Notes: generated by a model from the letters alone, not told the origin. A DNA stretch of 64,000 bases from Oryzias latipes (GCF_002234675.1 NC_019881.2:20957494-21021493); one strand, 5' to 3'. Numbered from the stretch's first letter, positions 36,906 through 50,458 are shown. Numbers and translations: made by a program.

Positions 36906-38110
36906 CAGTGGCGGTTCTAAACTAACTTACTCCCTGGGCGAGTAACCCCACCAGCCCCCCCCCGCCCGCCCGCCCGTTCCCGGACACACATACAAAATTT
37001 GACAACATCCTGTTGTGTTCCCTATCTTCTATTTAGCTATTTTACACAAAAAATGCATGAATTTTCTAGACTCGTATTACAGGGGGGTCAAACTCAGTCA
37101 CACAGGGGCCTAAGTTAAAAACACGCTTAAGGTTTTGGGCCGAAGAAGATAAACAGTTACTGAACACACTAAAGGTAAACTTTTAAACCTTTAAAACTGA
37201 ACTTTTTGAACATAAATATGAATAAATACAGGAAAATTAATCCAGGGTAACTCAAATTAAACCTTAAATAACTTATAATATTTTTCTCTCCATAAAAATC
37301 TATTCTGTCAAAATGATAAAAATATGAACATGCTGCAGAACAAAACAAACAAAGCCTGAAAATATTAATAATAAGAAATAACATATCAAATAATTCCGTT
37401 TTCTTTTCTCTTTTATCGTTTTTGAAGAGCTGGACTCCTGTATCATTTTTAGCAATAATTTCTTGGTGTGTGACATCCTGTGTGTCTATTTGTGAAACAT
37501 ATCAGAGGGATTGGATCTAAAAAGAAAAACGTATTGTGAATACTATTTTTAGGTCTTATAAAACATTAAAAACTAAAACATAGAATTCATTAGTGGGATT
37601 ATTCCAAAAATATTTGGCGTTTCCCTATTTTTTTTGCTACACCAACAGCAGAAATCCTCCAAAAAACCTCAATCCATAAAAAATGGTCTGCGCCCACCAC
37701 CCCCCCCCTTCCCTCTGACACACGCGGCTCCGTCTCTATGACGGGAGGCGCAGCTGCGGCCCAGAGTTGATCGTTAGAGTGAAAAAGACTCCCAATCACT
37801 TGTTAGTGTGATTCACCTAGCCACCGATGAGTTGCGCCCCCCAGTCGAATTTTCTGACTTATGTTCCAAAGACTACCACAAAGAGGAGTGGGCGCAAGTG
37901 TCTTGCAGCAGAGGGCGGTGGTCACGTGCACGTTGGGTCTACTGTGTCGGAGCAGGGAGTTGAGGGAAATAATCCCCATTGCCTGCTCAAAGTCTCCTCT
38001 TTGAGTTTGGCCTTTCACTGTGTGTAACTCTGTGGGCATGGAAAATGCCGCCCTCAGAGAAGTGCCGCCCTGGGCCAATGCCCACCTCGCCCATATCAAA
38101 ACCGCCACTG
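36906..38110. mobile_element. hAT-type element, 1205 bp
   Basis: The termini are inverted: CAGTGGCGGTT and AACCGCCACTG. The flanking 8 bp are CGCAGATT (36898-36905) and CACAGATT (38111-38118), 7 of 8 identical, fitting a hAT target duplication. The interior has no long transposase frame and includes a fragment starting GGGGTCAAACTCAGTC at about 37083 that looks like a second, nested repeat. It separates itih5 from the plexin gene. Confidence 0.85.
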
Positions 38111-38118
38111 CACAGATT

Positions 38119-41100
38119 AGCTCATAGATAATCCCAAACTAAACCATGTAGAAAATATTCAGTTTTTATAAATCCTACATTTCTGCCCATATTTTGATAA
38201 ATAAAAGCATGAAATAAAAATAATTAAATTTTACTATTTAATTTCAGAAGAGACCGTGTTCCAAATGAAGAGTTTATTTGAATCGTGTATGTTTTCGAGT
38301 CACTGACCTAATTAAAACTCATTCGAGTCTTACCAAAGGAAAGTTAGACCCATCACAAACATCAAGCCACTAGAATAGTTAGCAAAAGTTGTAAAAAGTG
38401 ATCGAAGTTTCGATCAAATGACTATTTTTAGGAATTTGAGCAAAAAACGTTTACGTTCATGTAATCCAGTAGCAAAAATTGTGTGATTCACAGGAGTTTG
38501 TGTAAATGATTAGAACGCCTTTACTTCTGGAAACAACTGGAAACATTTGGAGGATCCAAATTTTTTTTTTAAAATATTTAATGTGAGTTTCCATCAGAAT
38601 AAAGTCACAAAAGATGATTATTGATGCAAGATTATCTGGATGGGGTTTCAAAAATGTGAATATAAAATATTTTCTTTTCTTTACCTGAAGGTGGCGCCCT
38701 TCGGGTTAATCAGAGGTCATGTTTAGAATTTACTTTTTCCCCCCCGAAATATTTCTGCAATAAAAAATGTATTAAATTTATGCCTTTTTGTGTAAACGGA
38801 TTAATGTTTTTTTTTTGTGTTTTTTAATGGCCAGCGGGTTCTAGATCTCCTTCTGGCTGAATCAAAGTTTCTATGGCAACTACTCTCACCAATCAGAAGT
38901 GAGCTTGATTGGAAGGCCACACCTCTACCCCTTGAAAGCAGGCTACACATCCATCAAACATTTTCAACGCTGGATATGGGGTCCAACAAGCTCCACCTAC
39001 TTTCAACCGAGGCATCTGATTGCCCAGTTTATACCTTGAATAACAGAGACGATATTTTTGAATATGAGGATTATCAAGAACATATTTAAAAAAAAAGTTT
39101 TGGATCAAGAATGATTATTCTGAGCAATAGAAAGACTGAATAACAGCTGATTATTTTTCCATAGAAGTCTAGTTTGCATTTTTGGAACCAGAGCGTACTT
39201 CCTGTTTGGAGCACTTCCTGTTTGGAGCAACAGGTGGGAGGAGTCACTCAGTCCACACACAGTCAATATTTTCCCTCATCTCCATAAATTTTCTTAGATG
39301 TTTTTGGTCATATCTATGCAAACTAGGAAGATTTTACAACATTAAGGATTATTATTGGAGCACAAATAAGACTCAACAAATAAAGAAAAGTAGAAACAGT
39401 TTTCATATAAACTTCTTTAATGGATATTTGGATTCCTAGATCTGGATTTTCCGCCCACTTCTCCACTTCCTCAGAAGAGTCACAGACTTGGGCTTCGGTC
39501 CAGCTCCGCCCACAGGCCGCCGCGTCGTTTAAACATGGTCCTTCAAACCGTTGGTCTCCTACAATCAGCTTACGAGAAGATTTGAGCTCCGCACTCTCAC
39601 ACGGCGGCAGGAACATTCATACGTTTGCTTCACTCGGAACAGACACTTCGCCTTCACATCGTCCAAACAAACGGCCGCTCGATCGTTCCGTCGCCGCGGC
39701 TCAAACACACAAAACACAGGCATGGTGACGGATGCACAAAGATACACAACTCTAGGGTCGAACCACAACGAAGGAGAAAGCCTTCAGACGTCTGCCATGT
39801 GCGCTACGATTGTTTTAGTGAACTTAAATGTGCATCTGTGGTAAAACTGTTTGCAAAATCTCACCAGAAGGTGGTGCTGTTGGCTAAAAAAGTGCCCAAA
39901 AAACCCCACAACGTTCCTCAGTTTTGTGATCTTCAAAGGTAGAAACAGCCGATTCTTCAGGCAGTTTTCACAAACTTCGCACCACTTTTTCCAAACTTCT
40001 AGAGCGGCTGCTGAAAATGACACATCTGGAAATGGAAATTATTTTCATCTGACAGGATGAACCCCAAACTCTAAATCTTTCTTTTTTTCTTTTTTTGTGG
40101 CACAAAAGCAAAAGTGACGACACATCAGCTGATTCTATTTCTGAATATGAAACGTGAGGAATTCTTCACAGCATGGGAGAAGTTTGGTTGTTGTTGTTTT
40201 TTTTTTTCTCTCTCTTCCATTAAAGTCGCTGCTTTTTCCGATCGTCTCTGGATCTTCCTGGCCTCAAACCGAGGCGTTACCGCCCCCTGCTGACCAGTCT
40301 GAACACATCTGAAGTTTCCTGGAAACAGCTGCAGAAGATCTGCCAACTTGAAAAAATAAAATATCCGATTCCCTCCGTTCTGTCCGACCTGAACTCTTTA
40401 AGGCACTCTCTGGTGGAGAAGAGAAGGCAGAAGGAAGAAAGAGTCGGTGGAGAAGAGAAACATTCTAGCCAGCTCATATTTAACGTTTACATTTGCTATT
40501 TCGAGGGAAAACATCGACAGCTTTGTGGCGACCCTAAAAGCTTCACATTTGATCGGTTTCTCACCAACGTAGCTCCAGATTATTCAATCGTTGGCTTCAC
40601 TTGGTTTTTGGCCACAAACATGCGGCTGTAAAGAAATCGTTTGGCACCAAAGTGGTTTTAAAAACGGAAAAAACCATCAGGTTAAAGTTAAAAGAGGAAC
40701 CGGTCCGGTGGCGTGCAGCACACCGTCTGGGTTTAGGACGAGTCGATTTAGCTGAAGATGGAAGATTTTTAAATGTTTCTGCAGATCCATGGCAAACACA
40801 AAAGAAACTTTTCTTGTTTGAATCTGAAAAATATACATTTGTTATTCTGAGAGACTCATGACCTCTTTAAGAAAATCCTTGGTTTTCGATTTATAAAACA
40901 CTGAAGAAAAGTTTTATGCAAACTCCTGGAATATTTTTGCCAAATGACAGTTTTTAGGTCTCTAAATAAACATTTTCCATCAATATCTGCTATTTTTACA
41001 GTGATTTATGAATTTTATCAACATTTTTCCAGTTTTTTTTTTACTTTAAATAAAGTTTCTGAGCTGATCTTTCAAATTAAATTTGTTTTTTTTTAATTGA

Positions 41101-41480
41101 AGCTGAACATCTGAAGGAAATGGGAGTGGCCTAATCCAATCTGCGCTAACCAATCAGAACAGAAAAGATTTTTGTGGAAAAATATCTGAATTTTCACAGC
41201 AATGTGAAATTCTTTACTTCTTTGTTTGGAAATAGAAAAAAAAAAGGAAAATTAAATATTTATATTTACATCGCCTTCTGAGCAACTTTAGACTGATGAA
41301 AATAAACAAAAACAAAACAAAAAACCCCAAAACAAATGCAAATATTTCAGATTTTGTGCAAATTTACAGCTAAAAATTGAAGTTATGAATGAACATGTAA
41401 AACCTGATGGATTATTGTGCCTCTAAATCTCAGATTAACATTTATATAAATGCCTGTTTGTTTTTTTAAATTTGTGATCG
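38119..41480. other. itih5 / plexin intergenic region
   Basis: No exon of a known family could be recognised. 38119-39160 is AT-rich. 39420-40860 has a more balanced composition and several overlapping open frames of about 60-105 residues on both strands, without recognisable domains. It might be a longer plexin 3' untranslated region or a decayed repeat. Confidence 0.5.
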
Positions 41481-41481
41481 T

Positions 41482-41526
41482 TTTATTTTCCCCATGAATT
41501 TTTAATTAATTAATGCCATGTTTAAT
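41482..41526 (-). other. candidate plexin poly(A) signals
   Basis: TTTATT at 41482-41487 (AATAAA on the - strand) and TTTAAT at 41521-41526 (ATTAAA) are the first good - strand hexamers after the plexin stop codon at 42288. They would give a 3' untranslated region of about 760-810 bases. A longer one cannot be excluded. Confidence 0.35.
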
Positions 41527-42287
41527 TAGAACGTTTCTGGCGTCTCAGATCTTCCATACAGAACAAACATTTTTGAACTTGTGCGTCTGCAGAGAACGAC
41601 CAGCTGACATCAGAACGCTTCTGTAGATGAAGTCAAGGAAAACAGCTGTCAGGGTTTTTGGGAAGCAGAGTCATGGCACAGATTTCAAACCAACAAAACA
41701 CAAAGAAGTTTGGCCGTTTGGACCATGGATTCTGCAGAAACTATTTTCCAGAACGAGGCATTTACGTCCCACCCACAGAGGAGCAGAGAGGAGGAGGAGG
41801 AAGAGGAGGAGAGCTACAGGATTCTGTCTTATCTGAAGGGATCGTACCCTGAGCTGGACGCTCTTCTGCCATCAGAGGGCGCTGTGGTGCAGCGCCCCAA
41901 CGTACCGCTTACTTCCTGTCATTAAGTCTGATCCAGGCCTCGTTCCTCACAAAAGACTGAATTCCTGCTTTATATTTAGGGGGAGGGGCTCAGAGGAGAA
42001 AAATTGGAGGCGGAGCCTTCCTGAATCCACAGACGTCAACGGCCGCTTTTCCAATGCAGTCCTCAAAATAAAAGGCGGAGTACCAAAAAAAAAAAAGAGG
42101 AGAGGCTCATTTTTCCACGTCCAGATGAGCAGAAAAACAAATAAAGTCCAGGAGGCGGCAAATCCAAAAGTGGGTGTGGCTTTCTCTGCCGATTCCGGCA
42201 GCTCTTAACACTTGAAGAGTCCGCCAGCCCGCTGCCCATAGAGTCCTCGTCTGGATTTCAACTGCTCGCCCTGCCCTCCCCGTGAGG

Positions 42288-45200
42288 TCAGAGGTCAGTG
42301 ACTTTGTTCTCCAGGGCGGCGGCGATCTGCTGCAGGCGCAGCGTGAGCTGCTTATTCTGGGCGGCCGGGTCTTCGTCCAGAGACTGAATGATCTGCAGGA
42401 GAACCACAGGATTCTGTAAAATCCGATCCAAGATCCAGTAAAACAGATTTTATACATTTAGTCACTTTAACCAGTGTTTTTCACCCAGGGTGCCGCGGCA
42501 CACTGGTGTGCCGTGGGAAATTGCCCTCCTTAACCGATCTAAAAACATTTCCCATCTCCAGGATATCAGCTCTGTGTTCATCCAAACAGGCCTTAATAAA
42601 ACACTGAGTAGTTAGAAATATGAAAGATCATAAAATATTTTTTCTTTTTGTTTATTTGATTCTATTAAAGACATTTTGATAAGAATGACGGTACCGCAAT
42701 TTAGCGTTTTTGGAAAAGTCCCCGCCCCTTTAACTGCCTCCACCAATCATTCTTGGAGGCTTAATCACACGTCATCAGTCTGACCAGTCAGAAGTGGTTA
42801 AAGTCTTCACTTCCTTGTTCTGATTCTGCTCATAAAGTCTCTCAGTTCCAACAAAAATACCAGCTACAGCTCGTCTTTAGCGGTGTAGCTTTCCACAGAA
42901 TCCGGTGTCAGACCGTGGAACAAGTGAACAAAACATTGAAGCTCAGAGAAGAGAGTCTGTCTGCCATCAGACTACATCTCCCATGATGCATCGGGTTAAA
43001 GTGACAGCGTCTCAGCGCACAATAAGTCTTCGTTGTTAAACGTCTTGAAACCACAACGAAAACACATCAAACAGTTTTTAAATCTTCTAACTTAACTTTT
43101 ATTACATCTTTTAGAAAAAAAACACTGACTTAAACGACACTTTAGTTCAATATTCATCTACGTTATGGTTTATTTGGGATATTCTAATACTTAAATTCTA
43201 AAACGTAAATCTTTAACATTGGAGCCAGAAAACGTAACTGTAGACGCTCAGCTCCTTAAATGAGTCACTACTGATTTAATAATCATTTAATTTCTTAAAA
43301 AAAATAAATAAATTCAGAAGATTTTTACACTAAAAACAGATGTCACAAATAGATTTTATAAAGGTTTAAGTTCACTTTTTGTTCTAATTTCATTTTTATC
43401 TAAAACCATATTTTACTGACTATATTGTGAATTAATAAATACTTTTTAAAATGATTGATTTTCAGAATCTTATGATTTTCAGTTTTTCTTTAAATGTTTT
43501 ACGAGTTCTCTTTCTTAATTGTCAGATTTTGTTGTAAAAAAATCAAACCCTGGGGGAAGTGGAGATCCTCGCCTGCTAACTGTTCCCACTTCAATAACAG
43601 CATCTTTTCAGAATTTGTGGAGCATTCGGTCGCAGAAAGCATAAATGAAAAGCTAAAAATTCTTCTTTTGAATTTTAGCTAATTTAATTATTTATATTTA
43701 TATTGTATCTATTTTTATTTATTACGATTTTTAACTTGATTACTAATAAGTCCTTTTCTAAATCCTCTTTTAAAAGAAAACTATTTGCGTTTCTACCTAA
43801 TAACTCAACTTGATTCTCAATGACGGGCGATGTAAAGGGGGAGCGTTTATGTTTTTAAAATTCATTTACTTCAATCAAAATAATTTATTTTGGTGTACAG
43901 TACTTTGTGTTTGTACTTTTCCATGAAAAGTAAAAATAAAAACTGATTTGATTTTCAAGAAAACAGTTTAAAAAAAACTTTATGATAAAGAAACCCCCAA
44001 ATCCTCCAAAGTCTGAAAGTATTGTTTTTGCTGCCACCTAGTGGTCACCCCTGAAAGTCTTTTACTAAACAGATCAATGATCAATGTTTATGATAACCCT
44101 GAATTTCTGAAACCTCATGAGAATTTCCACGTATTTACCTGAATCCATGTAATGACAGGAGCTGACTTAGGACGTAAAATGTTTACAGAAACAGTTATAG
44201 TTTTGCAAAAAGTGTCATACAATCTGAATGATTATTTTTTCCCTCCTATTCCTGCATTTTGGGGATTTAAAGTCCATGACTGATGTTGGATTTTGCAGCA
44301 GCCATAAATCTGTAGTTTGTGTTTTTGCAGAACTGTAATCAAAAGGTTTTCGGAGTCTGAAACCGTTCTTCTTCATTCAATTCAATTCAATTTTATTTGT
44401 ATAGCCCAAAATCACAACAACAGTCGTCTCGATCATGAGAACCGGCAGAATCAGGAGTCCTCACCACATCGTAGTACTTGCTGGCGTAGTGGTACAGCTG
44501 ATGTAAGGCGGCCTGCGTGTTCAGCTTGCCTGTGTGTTGCTGTCGAGTAAAAGAGGAAACCAAAGTCAGCAAAACCAAACCACCAGCTGTAAGAGTTAAA
44601 TGTTCCCAAAGTCCCCCAATGACTTATTTATTTAAATAAAAACTTTCTCAGTGGTGTTTTCATCATGAAGCAAATTCTCCAACCTAAATGTCTTAAAAAG
44701 CCAGACTTCATGTTTGTCTAAAGCCTGTTTTCAAAATCTCCACTATGTGGGCGTGGCCATTGGCCCTCTACCCCCCCTTTCTGATGACGATACCTGTGCA
44801 TGAGTGAGGAGCTTGACACACGTGGAGCCACAAACCACTCAAATGTTTCTCTTTAGCGACAAAGAAACAGTGAAAATTACATACTTTTGGTTTTCAAATC
44901 GATTTTTTTTTCAATGTGCAGAATGACCAAACTAATATGACCCTGCGGTTTGATCAAATTAGACCAAAAAGAACTTTGATAAGTCGGGAAAAAAAGCTAC
45001 ACTGCAGCAGGGAGCAGCACTGGCTGTGGCTCTGATGTGATGCTAGCTCATGCAGATTGTTTAATCCCAGGACTTTATGATACTTTCTTATTTTCAACGA
45101 AGCAATAATAAGACAGATGATTTTATTCTTGTTTTTATTTTTACCCTCTCTACTTAATGCGGGACAGCAAGCCTTCAAACTCGGTCAGAAAAAACACAAA

Positions 45201-48200
45201 GGAAAACACATCTGGAACTTTAACTCTAAGTTTGATTTTAAATTTGTGCGACCAACAACAAAATCCAGCCTTGGAAGCACGATGGACGGGGCAGATTGAA
45301 CTTGACCAGAAATATCTACAAGCTGCTCTACAGTGACACCTCAGGCCAAAAGTCGAACTGCATCTCCTCCTGTGTTACTGCAACAAACTCGTTTCTTACC
45401 CTGGAAACCTCGGCGAGGTGTGTGTTCATGTCCTGGTCACTGACAGGAATCAACTCCCTGATGTTTTTGTAGTAACTGCAGGAGACAAACAGCCGCATGA
45501 ACACAACACAGCGACACAAACGAGCGATCAGAGCGTGGAGCGCCAAACTCACTCGTCCACCATCCTCTTGTAGGAGGAAATCTCTTTTGCATAGAGAAGC
45601 TTGTTGCTGGGAGACTCCTGGAGGAAAAGACAAAACGGACGCATCACGGCACAATCTGCTGATCTTTATACCAGGAAATGCTGATCTCACCGTTTGAATT
45701 AGACTAGATGAGATACAAAAGACGGTTTTAAAGATTTAGAAAATGATCTAAAGTAAAGAATAAGTAAATAACAAAATGTTCTGTCAAATTGACTACTATG
45801 TTTCACAAGAATCACAAAGAAGTGATTTTGTTATTTAATTTGTTGCAGGGGAAACAAAATTAATCCAAGTTTGAAAAAGTATTTGACTTTTTGTAGCTAC
45901 AGCATTTGACCACAGGAGGGCGCCAAAGACTTTCCACAAAAGCCAAACAAATGTTGCAGAGACAATCTGAAAAGCTGCTGAGTAATTGTCTTCATCATAT
46001 TTTGTGGTTCTCCTCTATGGTTTGGTTTGAGTGGGTCTGTTCTGGACTTTGGACATTGTTCTGAATGTTGGATCGCTGGTCACTGACCCGGGTGAGTTTG
46101 TGCTCAGTCTTGGTGCAGGCGTCCATGAAGGTCTGCGCGATGACGTGCAGCGAGGCGTCCACCACCTCCGTCACGTGAACATCCAAGATAAAGTGCGGGT
46201 TCCTCAGGATGTTCACCCAAAATCGCAGTGGCAAACTGCAAACACAGATCAGAAACTTTTCAGAACCTCTGAAAAAAACCTGACGCTGGACAGAAAAATC
46301 CTGAGGTGAGATGAATCAGTAGAACCCTGAAGAACCAGGAGCAGCAGGTCTCAGCAGATGATGTGGCCTCTGTGTACAAAAAAGCTTTAATAGAACGACT
46401 TTGCACGAGGGATGCAGCCTTTTGACTTCCAGAATGAAGATCATTAAAAAAAGAAACCTGTCCGTTCACCATGTAACCACCAGGGGGCTTTTGTACACAA
46501 GAAGGTTGTTTGAAAGAAAAACAGCCGAACGGGAGGGATATAACACATTTTCTTTGCTCGCCATAACGGGGAAGTGATGACTTGCAGGTGAAAACTTTGT
46601 GGGCGTGTTCAAACATATGCCTGGTCGGATTTTCCCGCCCATTTTCTTTCGAAGAGATAATTTACAACTGAAATAGCCACGACCAAAGAGATGAAAGAAA
46701 CTGGATCCAGTACGAACTGATGAGTCATGTTACATCTTTTGTCAAACTAACGATTCATGTTACACCCTCCCTCCAACTGATGAAAAATGTTACACCCTCC
46801 ATCCAACTGATGAGTCATGTTACAGCCTCTATCCAACTGATTAATCATGTTACAGCCTCTATCCAACTGATTAATCATGTTACACCCTCTATCCAACTGA
46901 TTAATCATGTTACAGCCTCTATCCAACTGATTAATCATGTTACAGCCTCTATCCAACTGATTAATCATGTTACAGCCTCTATCCAACTGAATAATCATGT
47001 TACAGGCTCCATCCAACTGATGAGTCATGTTACAGCCTCTATCCAACTGATGAGTAATGTTATAGCCTCTATCCAACTGATGAGTAATGTTACAGCCTCT
47101 ATCCAACTGATTAATCATGTTACAGCCTCTATCCAACTGATGAGTAATGTTACAGCCTTCATCCAACTGATTAATCATGTTACAGCCTCTATCCAACTGA
47201 TGAGTCATGTTACAGCCTCTATCCAACTGATTAATCATGTTACAGCCTCTATCCAACTGATGAGTCATGTTACAGCCTCTATCCAACTGATTAATCATGT
47301 TACAGCCTCTATCCAACTGATTAATCATGTTACAGCCTCTATCCAACTGATTAATCATGTTACAGCCTCTATCCAACTGATTAATCATGTTACAGCCTCT
47401 ATCCAACTGAATAATCATGTTACAGGCTCCATCCAACTGATGAGTCATGTTACAGCCTCTATCCAACTGATGAGTAATGTTACAGCCTCTATCCAACTGA
47501 TGAGTAATGTTACAGCCTCTATCCAACTGATTAATCATGTTACAGCCTCTATCCAACTGATGAGTAATGTTACAGCCTTCATCCAACTGATTAATCATGT
47601 TACAGCCTCTATCCAACTGATGAATCATGTTACAGCCTCTATCCAACTGATGAGTCATGTTACAGGCTCCATCCAACTGATGAGTCATGTTACAGCCTTC
47701 ATCCAACTGATTAATCATGTTACAGCCTCTATCCAACTGATTAATCATGTTACAGCCTCTATCCAACTGATGAGTCATGTTACAGCCTTCATCCAACTGA
47801 TTAATCATGTTACAGCCTCTATCCAACTGAATAATCATGTTACAGCCTCTATCCAACTGATTAATCATGTTACAGCCTCTATCCAACTGATTAATCATGT
47901 TACAGGCTCCATCCAACTGATGAGTCATGTTACAGGCTCCATCCAACTGATGAGTCATGTTACAACCTTCATCCAACTAATGAGTCATGTTACAGCCTCT
48001 ATCCAACTGATGAGTAATGTTACAGCCTTCATCCAACTGATTAATCATGTTACAGCCTCTATCCAACTGATGAATCATGTTACAGCCTCTATCCAACTGA
48101 TGAGTCATGTTACAGGCTCCATCCAACTGATGAGTCATGTTACAGCCTTCATCCAACTGATTAATCATGTTACAGCCTCTATCCAACTGAATAATCATGT

Positions 48201-50458
48201 TACAGCCTCTATCCAACTGATTAATCATGTTACAGCCTCTATCCAACTGATTAATCATGTTACAGGCTCCATCCAACTGATGAGTCATGTTACAGGCTCC
48301 ATCCAACTGATGAGTCATGTTACAACCTTCATCCAACTAATGAGTCATGTTACAGCCTTCATCCAACTAATGAGTAATGTTACAGCCTTCATCCAACTGA
48401 TTAATCATGTTACAGCCTCTATCCAACTGATGAATCATGTTACAGCCTCTATCCAACTGATGAGTCATGTTACAGGCTCCATCCAACTGATGAATCATGT
48501 TACACCCTCCATCCAACTAATGAGTCATGTTACACCCTCCATCCAACTGATGAGTCATGTTACAGCCTCCATCCACCTGATGAGTCATGTTACAGCCTCC
48601 ATCCACCTGATGAGTCATGTTACAGCCTCCATCCACCTGATGAGTCATGTTATAGCCTCCATCCAACTGATGAGTCATGTTACAGCCTCCATCCACCTGA
48701 TGAGTCATGTTACAGCCTCCATCCACCTGATGAGTCATGTTACAGCCTCCATCCACCTGATGAGTCATGTTACAGCCTGCATCCAACTGATGAGTCATGT
48801 TACAGCCTTCATCCAACTGATGAGTCATGTTACAGCCTCTATCCAACTGATGAGTCATGTTACAGTGTTTTTTTGTCTGTGTTTTAGTTTTTTCCGACGC
48901 TCTCATCACATTTTATACTGAATCTAAGTTGCCTCTGACAGCTGCTCAGTTTGTATTCAGTCTAACAAGTCGAGAACATAAAAGCCAGGAAAAGAAAATA
49001 TATGCATTTTCCTTAAACCTCTTTGTTCTTTTCAAAATAAGAGCTTTTAAAAATCTGTCAAAAAGTCACGACCATCGTTAATATTTCCTACGACTAATAC
49101 ATTTTTTATCGTCAAACAAGGTGATTGACAGCGTCAGCTCAAGGCTAGTTTAAACGCAGACATCCGTTGTTCTCCGTCCTTCATCTCTACATTGTCTTCA
49201 TCTGTGCAACCTGACGACAGCGATTGGAGCAACCTTTCATGAGGCCACCGCCCGCGCCGGCGGTGATGAGGCCCTAATGAGCCTCTAGTGGAGTTGATTA
49301 AAACACACAAAGAACTGATGAGGGAGATAATTATTTCTATGAGATCTCTGTCTGAAAACTTCACAGGACCTTTGAACAGCAGCTGGCAGGTAATCCATCC
49401 GCTAAAATACGGCGGGAAAAAGCGTCAGGTCTGCAGCTGATCCACTCACCCCCACCCCACAAAAGAAAGGATGACATCTCACAGTGGGAGAAACCATCAA
49501 ACAAAAAAGAATACGTCTAAATCTCTTTTGGAAATAAACATTGCAAAAAATTTTATTGACCTTTGATCTCAGGAAGGGGCCAACATGGTAAATGGGGAAT
49601 ACTTTTCTACCTTCCTCGAAGGGCCAAACGCTTCACAGTCACAGTCCCATTCACACACTGATGGTTCATCTTGAATAAAAAATTACCTTTGGTATCAGCT
49701 ACAAATTTAAATGATCTCCATCTATCGCCTCCAAACTCCCCGAGCATCATTGGGAAGCTACTCGAAGATCTTGGTTACACAGACTGTATTTTGTTAAACG
49801 ACGGTGTGGCATAAAAGTGGCATTTCCCTTTTGTTGGCATATTATTTACCGGAATATTGTGGAAAACACCAAAAACCCCGGCTCAAGCTGAATGATATGA
49901 CATACGATATGAACATATTAGGAATATTGGCGTGGATAACAAAAAACCTCTGTTGCCAAGGAAATCCCAAATTTTACTTTTGCAGATTCTCCTAAAAATT
50001 ACATAGACCTGTTTGTCAACCCTAGACGACCAAAAACTTAAATGGTTGCTATGGAGATAAAACTAACAAAAAGGCCATTATTTTGGAAAACATGGCAGGG
50101 GAAAGAGTTGGGAGTAAGGGGCATGTAGCAGTTGTTCAACCAGTGAGGGTGGGTCAAATGGGGGTAGATTGGGGACAAAACGCGGCTTTAATTACGATTC
50201 TCCTACATGACTGACGGGTTTTAGGCGGAATCCCGTGTTTACCAGATTACATTTGGCAATTCTGGTTAAAAGAAATGAGGAGGGCTGGGCCTCCTACCTG
50301 TTGGTCTTCCAGATGTGCAGCGTCTCCTCGTCTACGTTGTCGTGTCTCTGTCCTTGTTCGTCCAGGAAGTCAAAGAAGTATTTGATGGCCGGAGGAAGAG
50401 CAGAGCCCGAACCCAACACGCTACTGAAGAAATTATCCACAAACTGCTGCAGCGTGCC
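42288..50458 (-). CDS. plxnb2: plexin exons: RasGAP domain, second half and C-terminus
   Basis: Exons: 50298-50458, 46088-46235, 45553-45617, 45400-45475, 44465-44539 and 42288-42392. Landmarks are [37 protein letters not shown] (with the second conserved GAP arginine), [35 protein letters not shown] and [15 protein letters not shown]. The last exon ends [15 protein letters not shown] and stop. VTDL is the class I PDZ ligand shared by all plexin-Bs. The first intron of this block (46236-50297) holds the 30-bp satellite. Confidence 0.92.

Noticed and set aside
46711..48866. Hammerhead-ribozyme core (CTGATGAG) in satellite units
   Set aside because: The conserved CTGATGAG box is present in many units, but the required GAAA box and pairing stems do not follow within the unit.
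46711..48866. CRISPR-like direct repeats
   Set aside because: Units are contiguous with no unique spacers, and the genome is vertebrate.
46720..48921. 733-residue open frame as a protein-coding gene
   Set aside because: It is the translation of a 30-bp satellite, lies in a plexin intron, has equally open antisense frames and carries no leader, splice or domain evidence. Kept as a finding about the array, not as a gene.
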